DNA of 64,000 nt from Sphaerulina vaccinii (Eukaryota > Ascomycota > Dothideomycetes > Mycosphaerellales > Mycosphaerellaceae). Position 1 is the first letter of the stretch. Every line of letters begins with the position of its first letter. Both the position numbers and the translations under genes were made by a program. Of this stretch, positions 9,563 to 20,489 are shown piece after piece. The stretch is taken from contig JAKUDP010000012.1 in assembly GCA_022570795.1 (NCBI GenBank), positions 1,612,001 through 1,676,000 on the forward strand, written 5' to 3'. Below the pieces are notes generated by a model, which saw only the letters and a list, made by a program, of their open reading frames with translations, had not been told where the DNA came from and made no database searches.

Positions 9563-9971
9563 GGCATTCACACTCAACGTCCGCTTTACACCACGAAGGA
9601 TAGTGAGGAGGTGAAAGAAGTGTTGGACAGCAAACATGAGCTCGAGAGCGTGAAGGGGACTAGGCTGCTTGATAGTATGGCGATATGCGAGGTAGATATG
9701 CGTGGCAATTCAGAGTGATACATGAACTTACATCCTGAACCAGCCTCGACACACGGCTTGCAGCTGCCGCCCTTCCATTCTGCCCAGGCCGCCCAGTCTC
9801 AATCATCATCGGTGTATACTGATTCCTACGTTGTACCAGCGAGTTATATCCGCATCGCTACCTCTTCGGTGTACCTGCAAGTGGAGACTGGACGTCACCT
9901 CAAACTCTATTCTCTACATCGACACTTTCTAGCATTTACATCTCGCAGAACACAACCAATTCGATACCACA
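9563..9971. other. Intergenic / promoter of the MDR reductase
   Basis: No gene is seen. CT- and CA-rich sequence from about 9860 to 9971 (CTATTCTCTACATCGAC..., ACACAACC) looks like a typical fungal leader immediately before the ATG at 9972. Confidence 0.45.
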
Positions 9972-11113
9972 ATGTCTCAAACAACACCCAAAACCATGAA
10001 AGCCATCAAATGCTTCGGACCCAAGAATGCCAAAGTCGTCAACGACGCCCCAGTCCCAGAACCCATCCCATCCGACTACCTCCTAGTAAAAGTAGTAGCT
10101 ATAGCCTTAAACCCCACAGACTGGAAACACATCGATCTCATCGCCAATCCAGACTATCACCATACAGTTGGCTGCGACTATGCCGGAATCGTAGTCTCAG
10201 TCGGAAGCTCCGTAACCAAGAACTTCAAACCTGGAGATCGCGTAGCAGGTTTTTCTCACGGAAGTAAACACGAAGATCCCTCTTCAGGATGTTTTGCCGA
10301 ATATGCCAAAGTAAAAGGAGACATCCAATTCAGGACCCCAGAGAATATTGGTTTTGAGGAAGCGGCGAGCTGGGCTACAGGGATTAATACAGCGGGCCAA
10401 GGGATGTATGGTCCTGATGGACTTGGGTTACCGAGTCCTGAAACCCCGGCGAGTGAGAAGTTTCCGGTGCTGGTATATGGTGCTTCGACGAATACAGGAC
10501 TTTGGGCAGTTCAGTATGCGAAGTTAAGTGGATTGAGAGTCATAGCGACTTGCTCGGAGAAGAATTTTGAGGCTGTTAAGGCTTTAGGTGCTGATGAGGT
10601 TTTTGATTATCGTGATGAGAGGTGTGGGGAGAAGATACGTGAGGTGACGAAGGATGGTCTGAAGTATGCTTTTGATTGTGTTTCTGAGGGGAGTAGTATG
10701 GAGGTAAGAAGCGTTGTTGTCTCTATTCTACTGCAAGCTGTGCTAACATGTTCTCGACTCAGATCTGCGCCAAAGCATTAAGCAGCAGCGGAGATGGTGC
10801 TCGATATAATGCTCTGCTACCGAATGAGTTACCTCGTAAAGATGTCAGGACAGCGATGACCATCGGCTACTCTGTCAACGGAGAAGAGTTCACATTCTTC
10901 GGAAACTTCTGCCCTGCTAAGCCGCAGGACTTCGAGTTTGGCAAGCAGTGGGGAGCGCTCTCCGAGAGGTTGCTCGCGGAGGGTAAGATCAAGGCACCTG
11001 CAACTACAGTGCGAGAAGGCGGGTTGCAAGGTGTTCTCGAAGGGTTCGAAGATATGAAGAACGGTCGCATCAGTCGACAGAAGCTTGTGTACCGTATCGC
11101 GGATTCGTCGTAG
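9972..11113 (+). CDS. Medium-chain dehydrogenase/reductase, trans-enoyl-reductase/zinc-type-ADH-like
   Basis: Two exons, 9972-10703 and 10763-11113, encode 360 residues. The 59 bp intron starts GTAAGA, has a GCTAACA branch point and ends CTCAG. The N-terminal GroES-like fold shows LNPTDWKHID, GCDYAGIVVSVG and FKPGDRVAGF. The Rossmann part shows VLVYGASTNTGLWAVQYAK and ALGADEVFDYRD. The catalytic zinc ligands of true alcohol dehydrogenases are absent, which fits the NADPH-dependent enoyl-reductase branch (LovC/ToxD-like) that reduces C=C bonds in trans with polyketide synthases or on small enones. No PKS neighbour is seen, so the substrate is open. Confidence 0.88.
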
Positions 11114-11336
11114 AACAGTCAATAGAACATTCAAGACAGCATGATGTGACACTCAGTTGCGCATCTTGCCAAAAGAATATCAATGTACAATGGGTATCTC
11201 TGCCGAACATGTACATATACACGCGCGTAATCATGATCAAACTCTCGCGAGCGGCGCATAGATCAGAGCAAAATGCAGTCCATCAGCAGCACTCTCCGTC
11301 GAGCGAGAGCAACAGTGTCAATGTGATACTCTATCA

Positions 11337-14221
11337 TCAGTCCTCCGGCACTTCGTTCCACTTCGCCTCAAGCTCAGCAACACTGATGACCTTGGTGACA
11401 CGAGCGGCATCTTCCTTGCGAGCTCTTGCTTCAGGACGAATAATCTTAAGCAATGGCTGCACGCGCTGTCTCTTGCCCAAGCCCACTCGATGCATGCCCT
11501 TCTTCTTGATAGGCGAGTGGCTGTTCGGGTTGGGTTTCACGTCCGGCGCAGGCGTAGTGTGCTTGGCTGCAGGCTCGGGAGCAGCTTTCTCGATTGATGG
11601 GACCGGCGTGAGCTCCTTGCTAGAGGGAGCAGACTTCTTTGCTGCTGTGTTGGCGTTGACGTCCTTCGGCTGCAGCGCTGTCTTCGAAGTGGGCTTCTGC
11701 GTTGCAGTGTTTGCCTGTGACTTGCCCTTCGCTGGCTTGCTAGGAGCCTTCTTCTTTGGCTGACCATCGGAGTCTTCATCGTGGTCATCTAGCTCTGGCT
11801 CAGCTTCCGAGTCGGAATGTACAACAGCTTTCGCCTTGGGCGGTCGGCCTGGTGCTTTCTTCTTGGCAGGCTTCACGGGCTCTATCGCTTCGTCCAGCTG
11901 CTCGAGCTCGTCTTCAGAGTCTTCGAGAACCCTCGAAGCTGGTCTGGACTTCTTACCTCTCTTCGCTGACTGCTGTTCTGCGTCCTCGCGGCCGTCGGTC
12001 TCGGACTCTGCGAGTTTCGCTGCTGTCGATGGTGGCTTACGCCTGTTCCTTGTAGGCATGTCGTCTTCCGAATCGTCTTTGTCCTCCTCGGAGTCGTCAA
12101 GCACTTTCTCAGATGCTTTCGATTTGGCAGCAGTTTCGGCTTTGGAGGGTCGCCCACGCTTCTTAGGTGCAGCCTTCTGTGCAGGTGACTCCTTCGCAAG
12201 CTCATCTTCCTCGTCGACATCGTTCTGGACGATAGTACGACGCTTCCGCTTGTTCGACTGGGTCGGTTTGGGCACATCCTTGACAGCTGCTAGCCTTCCT
12301 GCCTGGAGCTGGCTCAGACTTGGCGAGCGTGGAGATGCATGGTCTTCGAAGATGGTTGTCTGACTTCTGCGAGGAGTTCTTCGAGTGGCCGACGCAGGCA
12401 ACGTTGGAGGTAGCATCTTTGTCGGAGACTGTTTTTGTGCAGCTGCTGCAGGCTTTGGCTTATCTTGAGCTTTGTCCCTGGAAATGTCCGGAGAGGCGGT
12501 CTTCGCCTTTGCCTTCGGCCTATCCGGCGAGGAGAGTGGTGATGCACTCGGTCTGTCTGGCTCCTTCCAGCCTGCCGGCTTCGACGCCTTTGGTGTAGCT
12601 GCAGGTGTGGCATCATCCGCAATGATGATCGTCTTACTCACTGGAGACGGATGCATGTCGCGGAGACTAGCCGCGATTGCTGCCTTCAGATCTGCGTCCT
12701 CGTCATCCCCAGGGCGTTGTCTAGTGCTCGGCAAAGGCGTCGATGAGTTGGCTGCTCCGCTCTTTGTGACTTTCGACTTCGCTTTAACCTTCTTCTCTGA
12801 TGGCGTAGTGATGTCGGATACACTCTCGCCAGGGCTGCCATCTGTCAAGCGTCGCTTCTTCACTGCTTTCTCGGGCACGACAGAATAGTCGATCGAGTCC
12901 GCCACGGCAGTAGCTCTGCGTCGACTAGGTCGTGGCACATACCGCTCCTTTGGCAGTCCAACAGCACGATCGTCGGAGTTCAATGGTTCAGATCGTTGAT
13001 GCTGGGTATCCTTCGGCTCAGTTTCCATCGACTTGCGCTTTCGACCTCGCGAGGACTTCTGCACACTTGCCGGCTGCTCTGTGCGGGGAGTTTCCGCAGC
13101 TGGAATGATGACCATTGGGCTTGACTTCGGCGGTGCCTTGGACTTGCTTGCCTTGTGTTGTACTTCTTCAACAACAATCACTTCGTTGTCTTCATCCTGT
13201 CGCTGCTCTTCGTCTTGGCGCGGCATTGCGGTTGTCTTGAAGTGGCGAGACTGAACATTACTGCCTTCCTTGTTCTGTTGATGTGTCGCGACACCCGCTG
13301 CAGTTGTCCCTGTTGCTGAAGGGAGTGCTTCAACATCCACGATATGATCGAGTTCGGGAACTTCTAGAGTCACCGACGTCCCATCGTTGAGCTCATCGAC
13401 AGTCGTCTCCTCTGGCGTGGGCGACTTCGGCCGATCAGCTTTTGGCGTCTGTGTCTGCTTCTCAAGGGACCAGGGGAAGCTCGACTCCTGATCTTGCGAC
13501 TCAGTCGAGGACTTGTTGGCACTGTTACCTACTTTGATAGGTGACTGCAGTGCGTGGTCGAGCATACGCTGCTCAGAAGACTCGTTGTTCTCGATCGTGG
13601 TTCCAGAGTCCGGAAACATAGTTTGAGGATTGTGCTCCCGAAAGCCTTGCATGATCGTGCCACTTGGAAGACCATCTGTGGCCTCGGGTGTGTCAGAGTT
13701 CTGTAAGAAAGCTAAAGACTCCTGTGATGCTCGCTCGTCGTTATGGAATGCAGTTTCTGCCGCTATGGTGTTTGATGGGCCTGGAGTCTTGGGTTGGGTC
13801 TTGCCGTATGTCGTCTGTGTTCTCTTCAGGCCTTTGGCAGGAGTAGCGACTGTAGCAGAGCCATTCACATTGGTATGTCGCCTGCTCAGTTTCTGCTTAG
13901 CAGAGGATCCAGGTGCACCCGCCATTTTGGACTTGTCGGTAGTCGAGCTGAAGAATCCTCGTGTGGTATCAGCAATCTGCCTGTTGATCTCGGCTGCAGA
14001 TCGTCAGTACAGATATAGTGTAGAGTTCGCTTGCACTGACCTGTTGAAAGACTGCTGCCGTCGTGGGTGCCGTCGAGTCCTTGCGAGCCAGACAATATAT
14101 GTTTAGCGAAGTCTATTGCCTCACCGTAGCTGGACTTGCTACCTCTGCTGCGTTGGCTGGGCTCATCATCTTCGACCAAGATCTCCTCCTCGTCTTCAGA
14201 GTCGCATATAGCTGGAGGCAT
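11337..14221 (-). CDS. Large AT-hook nuclear protein with UIM-like motif
   Basis: Two exons, 14221-14041 and 13993-11337, are split by a 47 bp intron (GTCAGT...TGCAG) and encode 945 residues. The protein is mostly disordered, rich in Lys, Pro, Ser and Glu. Visible motifs are a UIM-like helix (DADLKAAIAASLRDM, about residue 490), AT-hooks KKRGRPSK (about 675) and APGRPPK (about 775), and a conserved-looking C-terminal VGLGKRQRVQPLLKI (about 900). The last faintly resembles the C-terminal RAD51-binding motif of RAD51AP1, which is inference only. A chromatin or DNA-repair role is plausible. An internal ATG at 13925 is in the same frame, but the upstream exon (MPPAICDSEDEEE) splices cleanly to it. 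Confidence 0.75.
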
Positions 14222-17218
14222 GTTACGTGATGGCGTTGGGTTCTACCCGAACGACATGGCAGTTGCCACCCAGACGCGACAAGACGAAGACGCGACTTGA
14301 TGCCTGAAATGGAGCTCAATTGGCAGGAGTGTCTCTGTAACTAAACGCCAATAATCGAAGCGCGTGGGGGGTGCAAATGCGTTGGGCCAAGGTAGTAGAA
14401 AATGTGGTATTGTGCAGAATCAACCTCGCCGTCGCCAAATGTCAACAGCTGATGTCGCGATGCAAGCGCGAGATTGACTTTCTTGGCAGGCATGAACGCG
14501 ACTTTCCCAGCCAGCCAGCCATTGAGCTTGACATCTCTCTCCTCTTCCTCCCTATGCATCAACCCTCAACAACGCCCTTCGACGATCACGACCTGACCTC
14601 GATCCGAACTGCCTCCGCTCGATTCCACCACCTCAGACTGTCGCGAATCCGGTTTCCTCGACCTCGCTTCCACCCTCGCGCATGCATCGTTTCCGCTTCC
14701 TTTTCACACACCAACAGCACATACCCTCCCCACAGTCCTCCTCGTGCCCATCGTCTCTTTCTCTCTAAGAGACAACTGTTCTCGGACAGCGCCCTCCCAC
14801 TCCGCTCAACCAGTTGATTCGCCTGACGGCAACACGTATCACTGGGGAAAGTTGTTTGGGAGTGGTGGATGTACACACTTGGAACGGCTTAACCCTAAGC
14901 GATTTTCTTGGTTCACACAAGTTTCGCGGACCTGAAGCCTGCCTTTGCGCATGGTGGAAGGGAGCAGCTGGCAGTTCGATTAGTCCACCCCTCGATTGGA
15001 TCTGTGATATCAGCTATGGGGTGACGCTTCTCACGCGGCCGAGCTTCTGCTGGTTGAAGGATCTGGTTGGAGGAGACAAAAGAGCTGTTGGTATATGTCC
15101 GGTCAGCGGGATCGAAAGATTCGTAGCGATGTAACACAGCGGCTTCATGCGTCGGTTTGGTAAGACTCTCCGAGGAGGCGCGCGTCGAGGCTGCTGGCTG
15201 GACGATTGCTCTGATCACGAATGGACAGCTGAAGAGGATACACGTTTGAGATGCGATGAAGGAGAGAAATGGGCGAGGAGTGTCGGGCAGTTCTACTTCG
15301 GATCTGTCTTTAGGGTTCTTCGCATGCTGTTTTGACTATGGTATGGTTTGATGGACGGCGCAAGAGATGGCTATGCTGAGGACTGAATCGTTTGGCTATG
15401 AGACTACTTGAGCTGTTTCACTAGCACCTTCGGTGGTGTCTGCAGCGCATGTGGCGGTTTTGGTGGTGACTGGCTTTGAAGAAACACTGGCAGAGCATGA
15501 TATCGTCCTACACACAGACAGCGCAGTCTGGTAGCTTCATCCCTGGCTCCACATCACACTCGTCTGCACCATGTCAGCCATTCGAGCGACACGTAGCGAG
15601 GTGATTGGGCTTACACACAGAAGCCTACCATTCTGCACCGTCACACAGGCATATCATAAGCTCCCTCAACCCAGTGTCTCCAAACAAGTCACACCCACCA
15701 TCTCTTACCCACTCGCCGCAGGTGACTTGGTTCTTGCAGATCCTCCTTACCTTCTACGCGATTCGGCCACAGTACGCCACCACAAGTCTCTCGCGTCACC
15801 ATCTCACTCCGTATACCAATTCAACTCAGCGAAGACCCTGCACACTCCTCCTACACGCTACACTGCTCCAAGCAGAAAGCCACCCAGTCTCCACCCGCCA
15901 CCACCCCAAACAAGCAAGCCTCCAAGCCCACATCACAGCACAAGCTCCAGATGTGGTTTCACCAGAAAAGTCCGATCAGCCGCGTCAATCACCTCCTTCT
16001 ACGTTTCAGCATAGAAGTCGACCGGTGAACGCCGAAAACAACAACGTGCTGTTTGACCTAATTGGTTTCACCAGCACACTCCTGACTTCACATACATACG
16101 TGTCAGATGACGAGCGGCTTTTGTAGATGTACTTTGTCCGTTCAAGAAATTGCCTCCCTCTACGGGAAGGAATCAAAGACTTGTCTCTGAGCGGGAGTGC
16201 TGGACTACATACTGAAACGGAAACCATGCATGCAACCTTACGAGGAGAAGCGAGCGAACGAATACTGGTGAAACGACGGGGTGCGATGTTTGTGGTTGGT
16301 CTTTGGATTTGAGGAAAGATGGTAGTCCTTGTTGATGGGAGGAGAGGGAGTTCGTTGGTCAAAACGCGATTGTTCTGAACTCTGAAACTCGGATTCTGCT
16401 GGAGAGTCGTAATGGAAGGTGGCACTGGCAAAGGCACACTTACATTCATATAACACAGCTGCTACGGATCTCGAGTCACTACACCAAAAGCTACGGCCTG
16501 AGAAGTTCGAGAAGTGCGTTACTTGTTTCAATGGCCAGAACAACAAGCTTCGGAGAAACGGGACCTCTCTAGCGTGAGGATCAAAGTTTTGTGCTTGTCT
16601 GAATCTCTGGCTTGCTGGTCATTGGGTGGTATTGCAGCTTTTGAGCTTTCGAGGGTCGGACGCTGGTATAGTTGGCAATGATGAGTTTAGTGAATGGCTT
16701 GTTTTGGTGTGCTGAAGCTGGGACTACTTGAATTTGATGAGGAGTTGAGGAGGGAAGAGGGACGCCATGCGCTTTTCTAGGAAGGCGCGAGCCGTTCTCT
16801 TGCTGCTTGCGGGAGGCGGCTCCATAACTTTTTTATAAGTCACCCACTATCACTGCTGAGAGAAGGAGAGGAGCTGACTATACTTATAGCTGCCATCGGA
16901 ATAACACGTCGAGCAATGATGGTCAGTGGCATACGATACGAGAGTCTATTTCGCATTCTTCCGGCGGCGAATTCTGGAAGGCATAACTCTGTTGGATCAG
17001 CTAGGATCCCACATCATCAGTCCTGGAGACTGCAATTAGATTGATCAGGAGTCCAATCAATAATGCCGTCCGACGTGCCAAAGAAGGCAATGCTAGATCA
17101 CCATCATCAGCCGAAGCCGAAGTTCTCGTAATAACACAACGACACTTCTACAGTACACATATGAGGCACTGCATAGGCCTGAACACTGCATCAACGCAAC
17201 AACGAATCGCCGTCCATA
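14222..17218. other. 3-kb gene-poor region, strand-asymmetric composition
   Basis: No gene can be supported. 14540-16020 is strongly pyrimidine-rich on the plus strand, while about 16300-16800 is G/purine-rich. This resembles long leader or regulatory DNA more than coding sequence. Several frames are open in the C-rich part (15571-16014; 15605-16126; and an unstarted frame about 15740-16025 with a C-x-S-K-Q-K run), but none shows a domain and all are Ser/Pro/Thr/His-rich as expected from composition. A stretch at about 14463-14500 weakly resembles the dispersed repeat at 3553 and 7434. Confidence 0.4.
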
Positions 17219-17482
17219 TTGGAAGTCACTGTTGTGGCTCTTATACACAAGATCCTCGTACTGGGTCTTTTGGCAGCTTTCGCGTATGGCGAATGTAATC
17301 CTCAAGGAGGAATTGGCTGCTTGGGACCTTGCATTGGTTGGGTACAGGACAATTGGAGAGGATTGGCAACTCTACTCACGCGTTATTGTGATACTTGCAG
17401 GTACGTCTGTCTCCTCTGTCGTGTTGTACCTACCATCGAGTCGGGACGTTTGCTGATATCTCGAGATAGAGGCGGCTGCTAG
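17219..17482 (+). CDS. Candidate secreted six-cysteine peptide, start codon not ATG
   Basis: The frame reads a hydrophobic leader (VTVVALIHKILVLGLLAAFAYG) followed by a short Cys-rich peptide. A donor GTACGT at 17401 and an acceptor GATAG at 17465-17469 remove 69 bp, with a CTGAT branch point. Splicing adds four residues (R-G-G-C) before a TAG at 17480-17482, giving six cysteines in about 40 mature residues with spacing C-x7-C-x3-C-x18-C-x2-C-x3-C. The first possible initiator is TTG at 17219 and no ATG precedes it in the open frame. Either the ATG was lost or a 5' exon is unseen. The product would be an effector- or antimicrobial-like secreted peptide. Its family is unknown. Confidence 0.4.
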   Translation: MEVTVVALIHKILVLGLLAAFAYGECNPQGGIGCLGPCIGWVQDNWRGLATLLTRYCDTCRYVCLLCRVVPTIESGRLLISRDRGGC

Positions 17483-17747
17483 CTAGCGGTGGAGGAGAAG
17501 TAGTTGGAGTGGGCTGAAGAGCAACAATGAATAAGAGAGCAGAGAGGTCGTGATGACAGCTCGTCTGGTCGCGACTACTATCAGGAATCGTGTCCGAAGC
17601 CTTACGGGACTATCGAGTCATTGTCGATTGAAGTGTCCTGCCTACGATGACTCTTAACAGCTGTCTCCCGCTTCGACCCAAAGACTCTCATCACGCCCGT
17701 CCAGCCTTTATATCGAGTCTTTCCTGTGGTAATTACACCATCGAAAA

Positions 17748-17785
17748 GGTTCTATAGCTCAATTGGTAGAGCAGCGGTCTAATAC
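17748..17785 (+). tRNA. tRNA 5'-half-like fragment
   Basis: GGTTCTATAGCTCAATTGGT, continued by AGAGCAGCGGTCTAATAC, matches the 5' half of a tRNA: a 7-nt acceptor strand, TA, a D-stem GCTC/GAGC with an AATTGGTA loop, then a GCGGT anticodon-stem strand and a CTAATAC loop with AAT in anticodon position (Ile-type). The complementary ACCGC and a TTCRA T-arm are not found within about 100 bp, so it looks truncated unless an unusually placed intron is present. Confidence 0.45.
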
Positions 17786-17857
17786 TTCTATACTCGGGCG
17801 CCTTCCTTGGTGCTCATTAACACCATCGAATCGCTCCATAGTAAGACCTTGAGTACT

Positions 17858-18333
17858 TCAGAGGGCATGTTCGAGGACCGACTCGTACTCGTCACCAACA
17901 TCGACCCAACTGTCACCCAATCCAGACTCGATCTCCGCCTTGACCCAACGATAGCAGCTTGTGATTCCGTCTGGGAGGAACTCCTTCTCGATTCGGCCAG
18001 TGGTGAGATCGTATCCATAGCCGATAGTCTGACCTTCAAGATTGCGTAAGGTGAGAGGGGGGTGTAACGTAAGGTGAAGAGGGTGACTGATAGCTCGTAG
18101 AAGCCGTCCTTGACAAAGTAGACGTCTCTTGACTTGTCCCACGAGTGGGCCCACGTGGCCCGGCAGTTCTTTTCTGGAGCTGGGCAGTTCTTGGTGAGGT
18201 ACTCTTTGCCATACTGGAATCCCTTGCGCACGTGCTCGCAGTGGCCCTTCAGACGCTCCTTGTCAGACTTGAAGCAGTCGGTGCAGATGGTGCCCTTGTC
18301 ACTGGTGGTCTCAGCCTTGGCAGGAGCAGACAT
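17858..18333 (-). CDS. Small Cys-containing hypothetical protein, 138 aa
   Basis: The ATG at 18333 gives MSAPAKAETTSDKG, then CTDCF, CEH and further single cysteines, and KSRDVYFVKDGFYEL. The frame must then shift to reach a sensible C-terminal half (TIGYGYDLTTGRIEKEFLPDGI...) ending at 17858. A 59 bp intron at 18029-18087 (GTCACC...GTCAG) joins the halves in frame, but its donor is weak. The same interval holds a short duplication (CTCTTCACCTTACG and CTCTCACCTTACG around a run of six C), so a tandem-duplication frameshift is the alternative. I do not recognise the family. Confidence 0.5.
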
Positions 18334-18911
18334 AGTGAAAGCTTGAGGAGGCCTAAAAGTGGATTAGTTGTGTGCATGACTTCGTCGGGACTGATGCTTG
18401 CATACTGGTGTCTTGAAGGGGTGATATGTTGTGGTATAGTATGAACCGCAGTGGTGATTATACTATGTCGAAGGTTGTGTTGAGTGCTTGTGTGACGTTC
18501 GTTGATGTTCTTGGTATGTTGTGTAAAGAAAGAGAAAGCAAAGGTACGGGGAACATAGATACTTATACCCTGCTCAGACAGCAGAGGTGAACAACGAGCC
18601 AGAGAAATGTGAAGACGACATGGCTTCACATCGTCGATCACTATATCAGCTCAAGTGAGAGCAAAGTGAGTTGTTTATGTGCCGTTCACCAGCGTTTGCT
18701 GCTAATCGGAGCTGTTTAGGCGGCTTTGCTTGCTGCGAAGCGCGTATTGTGTGGGAGTGTGGGACAGCTGTCTCAAGTGAGCTTTGTGAAGCGCAAGTGA
18801 AGAGCTGAATGCGCAAAGTGAAGCGAAGCATTTCCAATCTATGCATCACATTGTCTCTACCAGTACCATCCGTGAAGCTGGTTCAGTTGACCAATGGCGA
18901 CCACGATAGTC
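18334..18911. other. Intergenic, promoter of the minus-strand gene
   Basis: No gene is seen. The minus-strand frame across 18249-18641 overlaps the start of the gene at 18333 and reads as low-complexity Thr/His/Arg. It is taken as leader sequence (CACAACCTTCGAC, CACAAGCACTCAACAC on the minus strand). Confidence 0.4.
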
Positions 18912-20489
18912 TTACAATCTGGAGTCGCGTCGGATCTGGAGATCATCTCTGCTCAAGTCCCCGATAGACTTCTTGCCCATGTTTGCAAGAGTATTATCAG
19001 TGTCGGCCATGATGCTCTTCAGCACATGCTCCACACCTGCTTGACCCTTGATCGCAAGGCCGTACATGTATGGTCTTCCCACCAATACTGCTTTTGCGCC
19101 AAGTGCAAGTGCCTTGAGCACATCTGCACCAGTCCGGATGCCACTATCGAATAGAAGAGTCAAGCCAGACTGCTTCACCTTTTCATCTTCGCCAATTTCT
19201 GCCAGTGCATCAAGCGAGGCAATCGCACCATCGACCTGGCGCCCGCCGTGGTTTGACACGATAATACCGTCCATGCCATACTCGATGGCTTTGTGTGCAT
19301 CCTCCACCGTTTGAATGCCTTTGAGCACAATGGGGCCGTCCCATAGCTTCTTGATCGTTTCAAGGTGTTTCCATTCTCGATACGTGCCCGAATTCATCAC
19401 GTCGAGCCAAGCTTGGGACTTCTTGATGGTGGTAGCATTAGCCAAGAGCTTCAGTGCTCCGAGTGGGTTGCCAGGTCGTTTGATCAGATCCCATGCCTCA
19501 GCCAGCTTCTCTGAAGTAGATCGGGTGTCATTTGCTTGCATTTCCGCGTATCGTTCTTGAAATACTGGATCAGAGTGGCCAATCTGACAACCATCATCCC
19601 ACAAAAATGGTAGATATGAGTTGTTGAGATCTTCGGGACCTAAAAGTAGTAGGTAGAAGGGTTAGCAAAGATCTCTGGAAAAGCGGGCTGTCTCAATCAA
19701 TGTCTGTCCTCAAGCTCAGCACCCGTGTGAGTAAGAGCTTGGTGAGACACTGAAGCGAGCGCATGCCTTCTATCTACTGCTTTCACTGACGCCAAGCTAA
19801 TGTGAATGTGTCCAGTGTCACGACCAGAACTTTGTAGCCATTCGCCTTAGCTCGGTTGAGTAAACTGGCAGTGATGGCTTCTTCTTGTGGTTTAGGCCAA
19901 TAGAGCTGATACCACCGATCACCATTTCCATTCGCGGTCGCAACTTGCTCGATGGTCCTGGTAGCAGCTGTCGAAAGGATCATGGGAACCTTGATATTCT
20001 GACATGCCTTGGCTGTGGCTTCTTCAGCATCTGAGTGCATAATGTTTTGAACACCCACAGGCGCCACCAGTATTGGGCTTCTGTAGGTTGTGCCGAAGAG
20101 ATTGACACTCATGTCTCGCCGAGTAGCATTGACCAGCATATGAGGTCGTAGACGATACCGATCGAAAGCCTCTAGATTCTGCGATGTGATTAGTCTCTCG
20201 GGTCAGGTTGTAATTCGTGAGAATCTGCTTGTGAAGCACAATGCCAATAGCGTGGTGAAACAGAACGTACCGCCTTGTACGTCTTGAAGCTTGAAGCTGA
20301 ACCGTAGACATAACCAAAGTTCTCTGCTGGTACCTTCTCTTTGGCTAGCTGCTCCCATTCTTCTGGCTTTGTCGAGAATATGGGCTTTCCGAAGGACGAG
20401 TAGATATCTCTTTGGTATGTCGAAAGCGCGGTCGGGTCAGGAACATCGTATGGCTGGTTCCATTTTCTGACATCTGCGAGCTTGGTCAT
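18912..20489 (-). CDS. FMN-dependent alpha-hydroxy-acid dehydrogenase/oxidase (lactate 2-monooxygenase-like)
   Basis: Three exons, 20489-20271, 20178-19791 and 19639-18912, encode 444 residues. The introns are 92 bp (GTACGT...CGCAG) and 151 bp (GTCAGT...TTTAG), and phases match. Family landmarks are the N-terminal YGSASS, SPILVAPVGVQ, YQLYWPK, the Lys in GPIVLKGI, the catalytic SNHGGRQ (about residue 330, His as base and Arg binding the acid) and the phosphate-binding DSGIRTGADVLKALALGAKAVLVGRPYMYGL. The TLDTFTLAWRPEDLN segment resembles lactate 2-monooxygenase-type members. It lacks a cytochrome b5 domain and an obvious mitochondrial leader, so cytosolic or peroxisomal oxidation of a 2-hydroxy acid is expected. 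Confidence 0.9.

Noticed and set aside
9972..11113. Start of a polyketide gene cluster because of a trans-enoyl-reductase-like gene
   Set aside because: No PKS, NRPS or tailoring genes flank it. The neighbours are unrelated.
11836..12363. Long Ser-rich plus-strand frames inside the AT-hook gene
   Set aside because: They are antisense to Lys/Glu codons of the real gene (CTT/TCT mirror AAG/AGA), hence shadows.
15571..16126. Two overlapping plus-strand frames of 147 and 173 codons
   Set aside because: Both are low-complexity Ser/Pro/His/Thr from C-rich DNA, mutually exclusive and motif-free. Not supported as genes.
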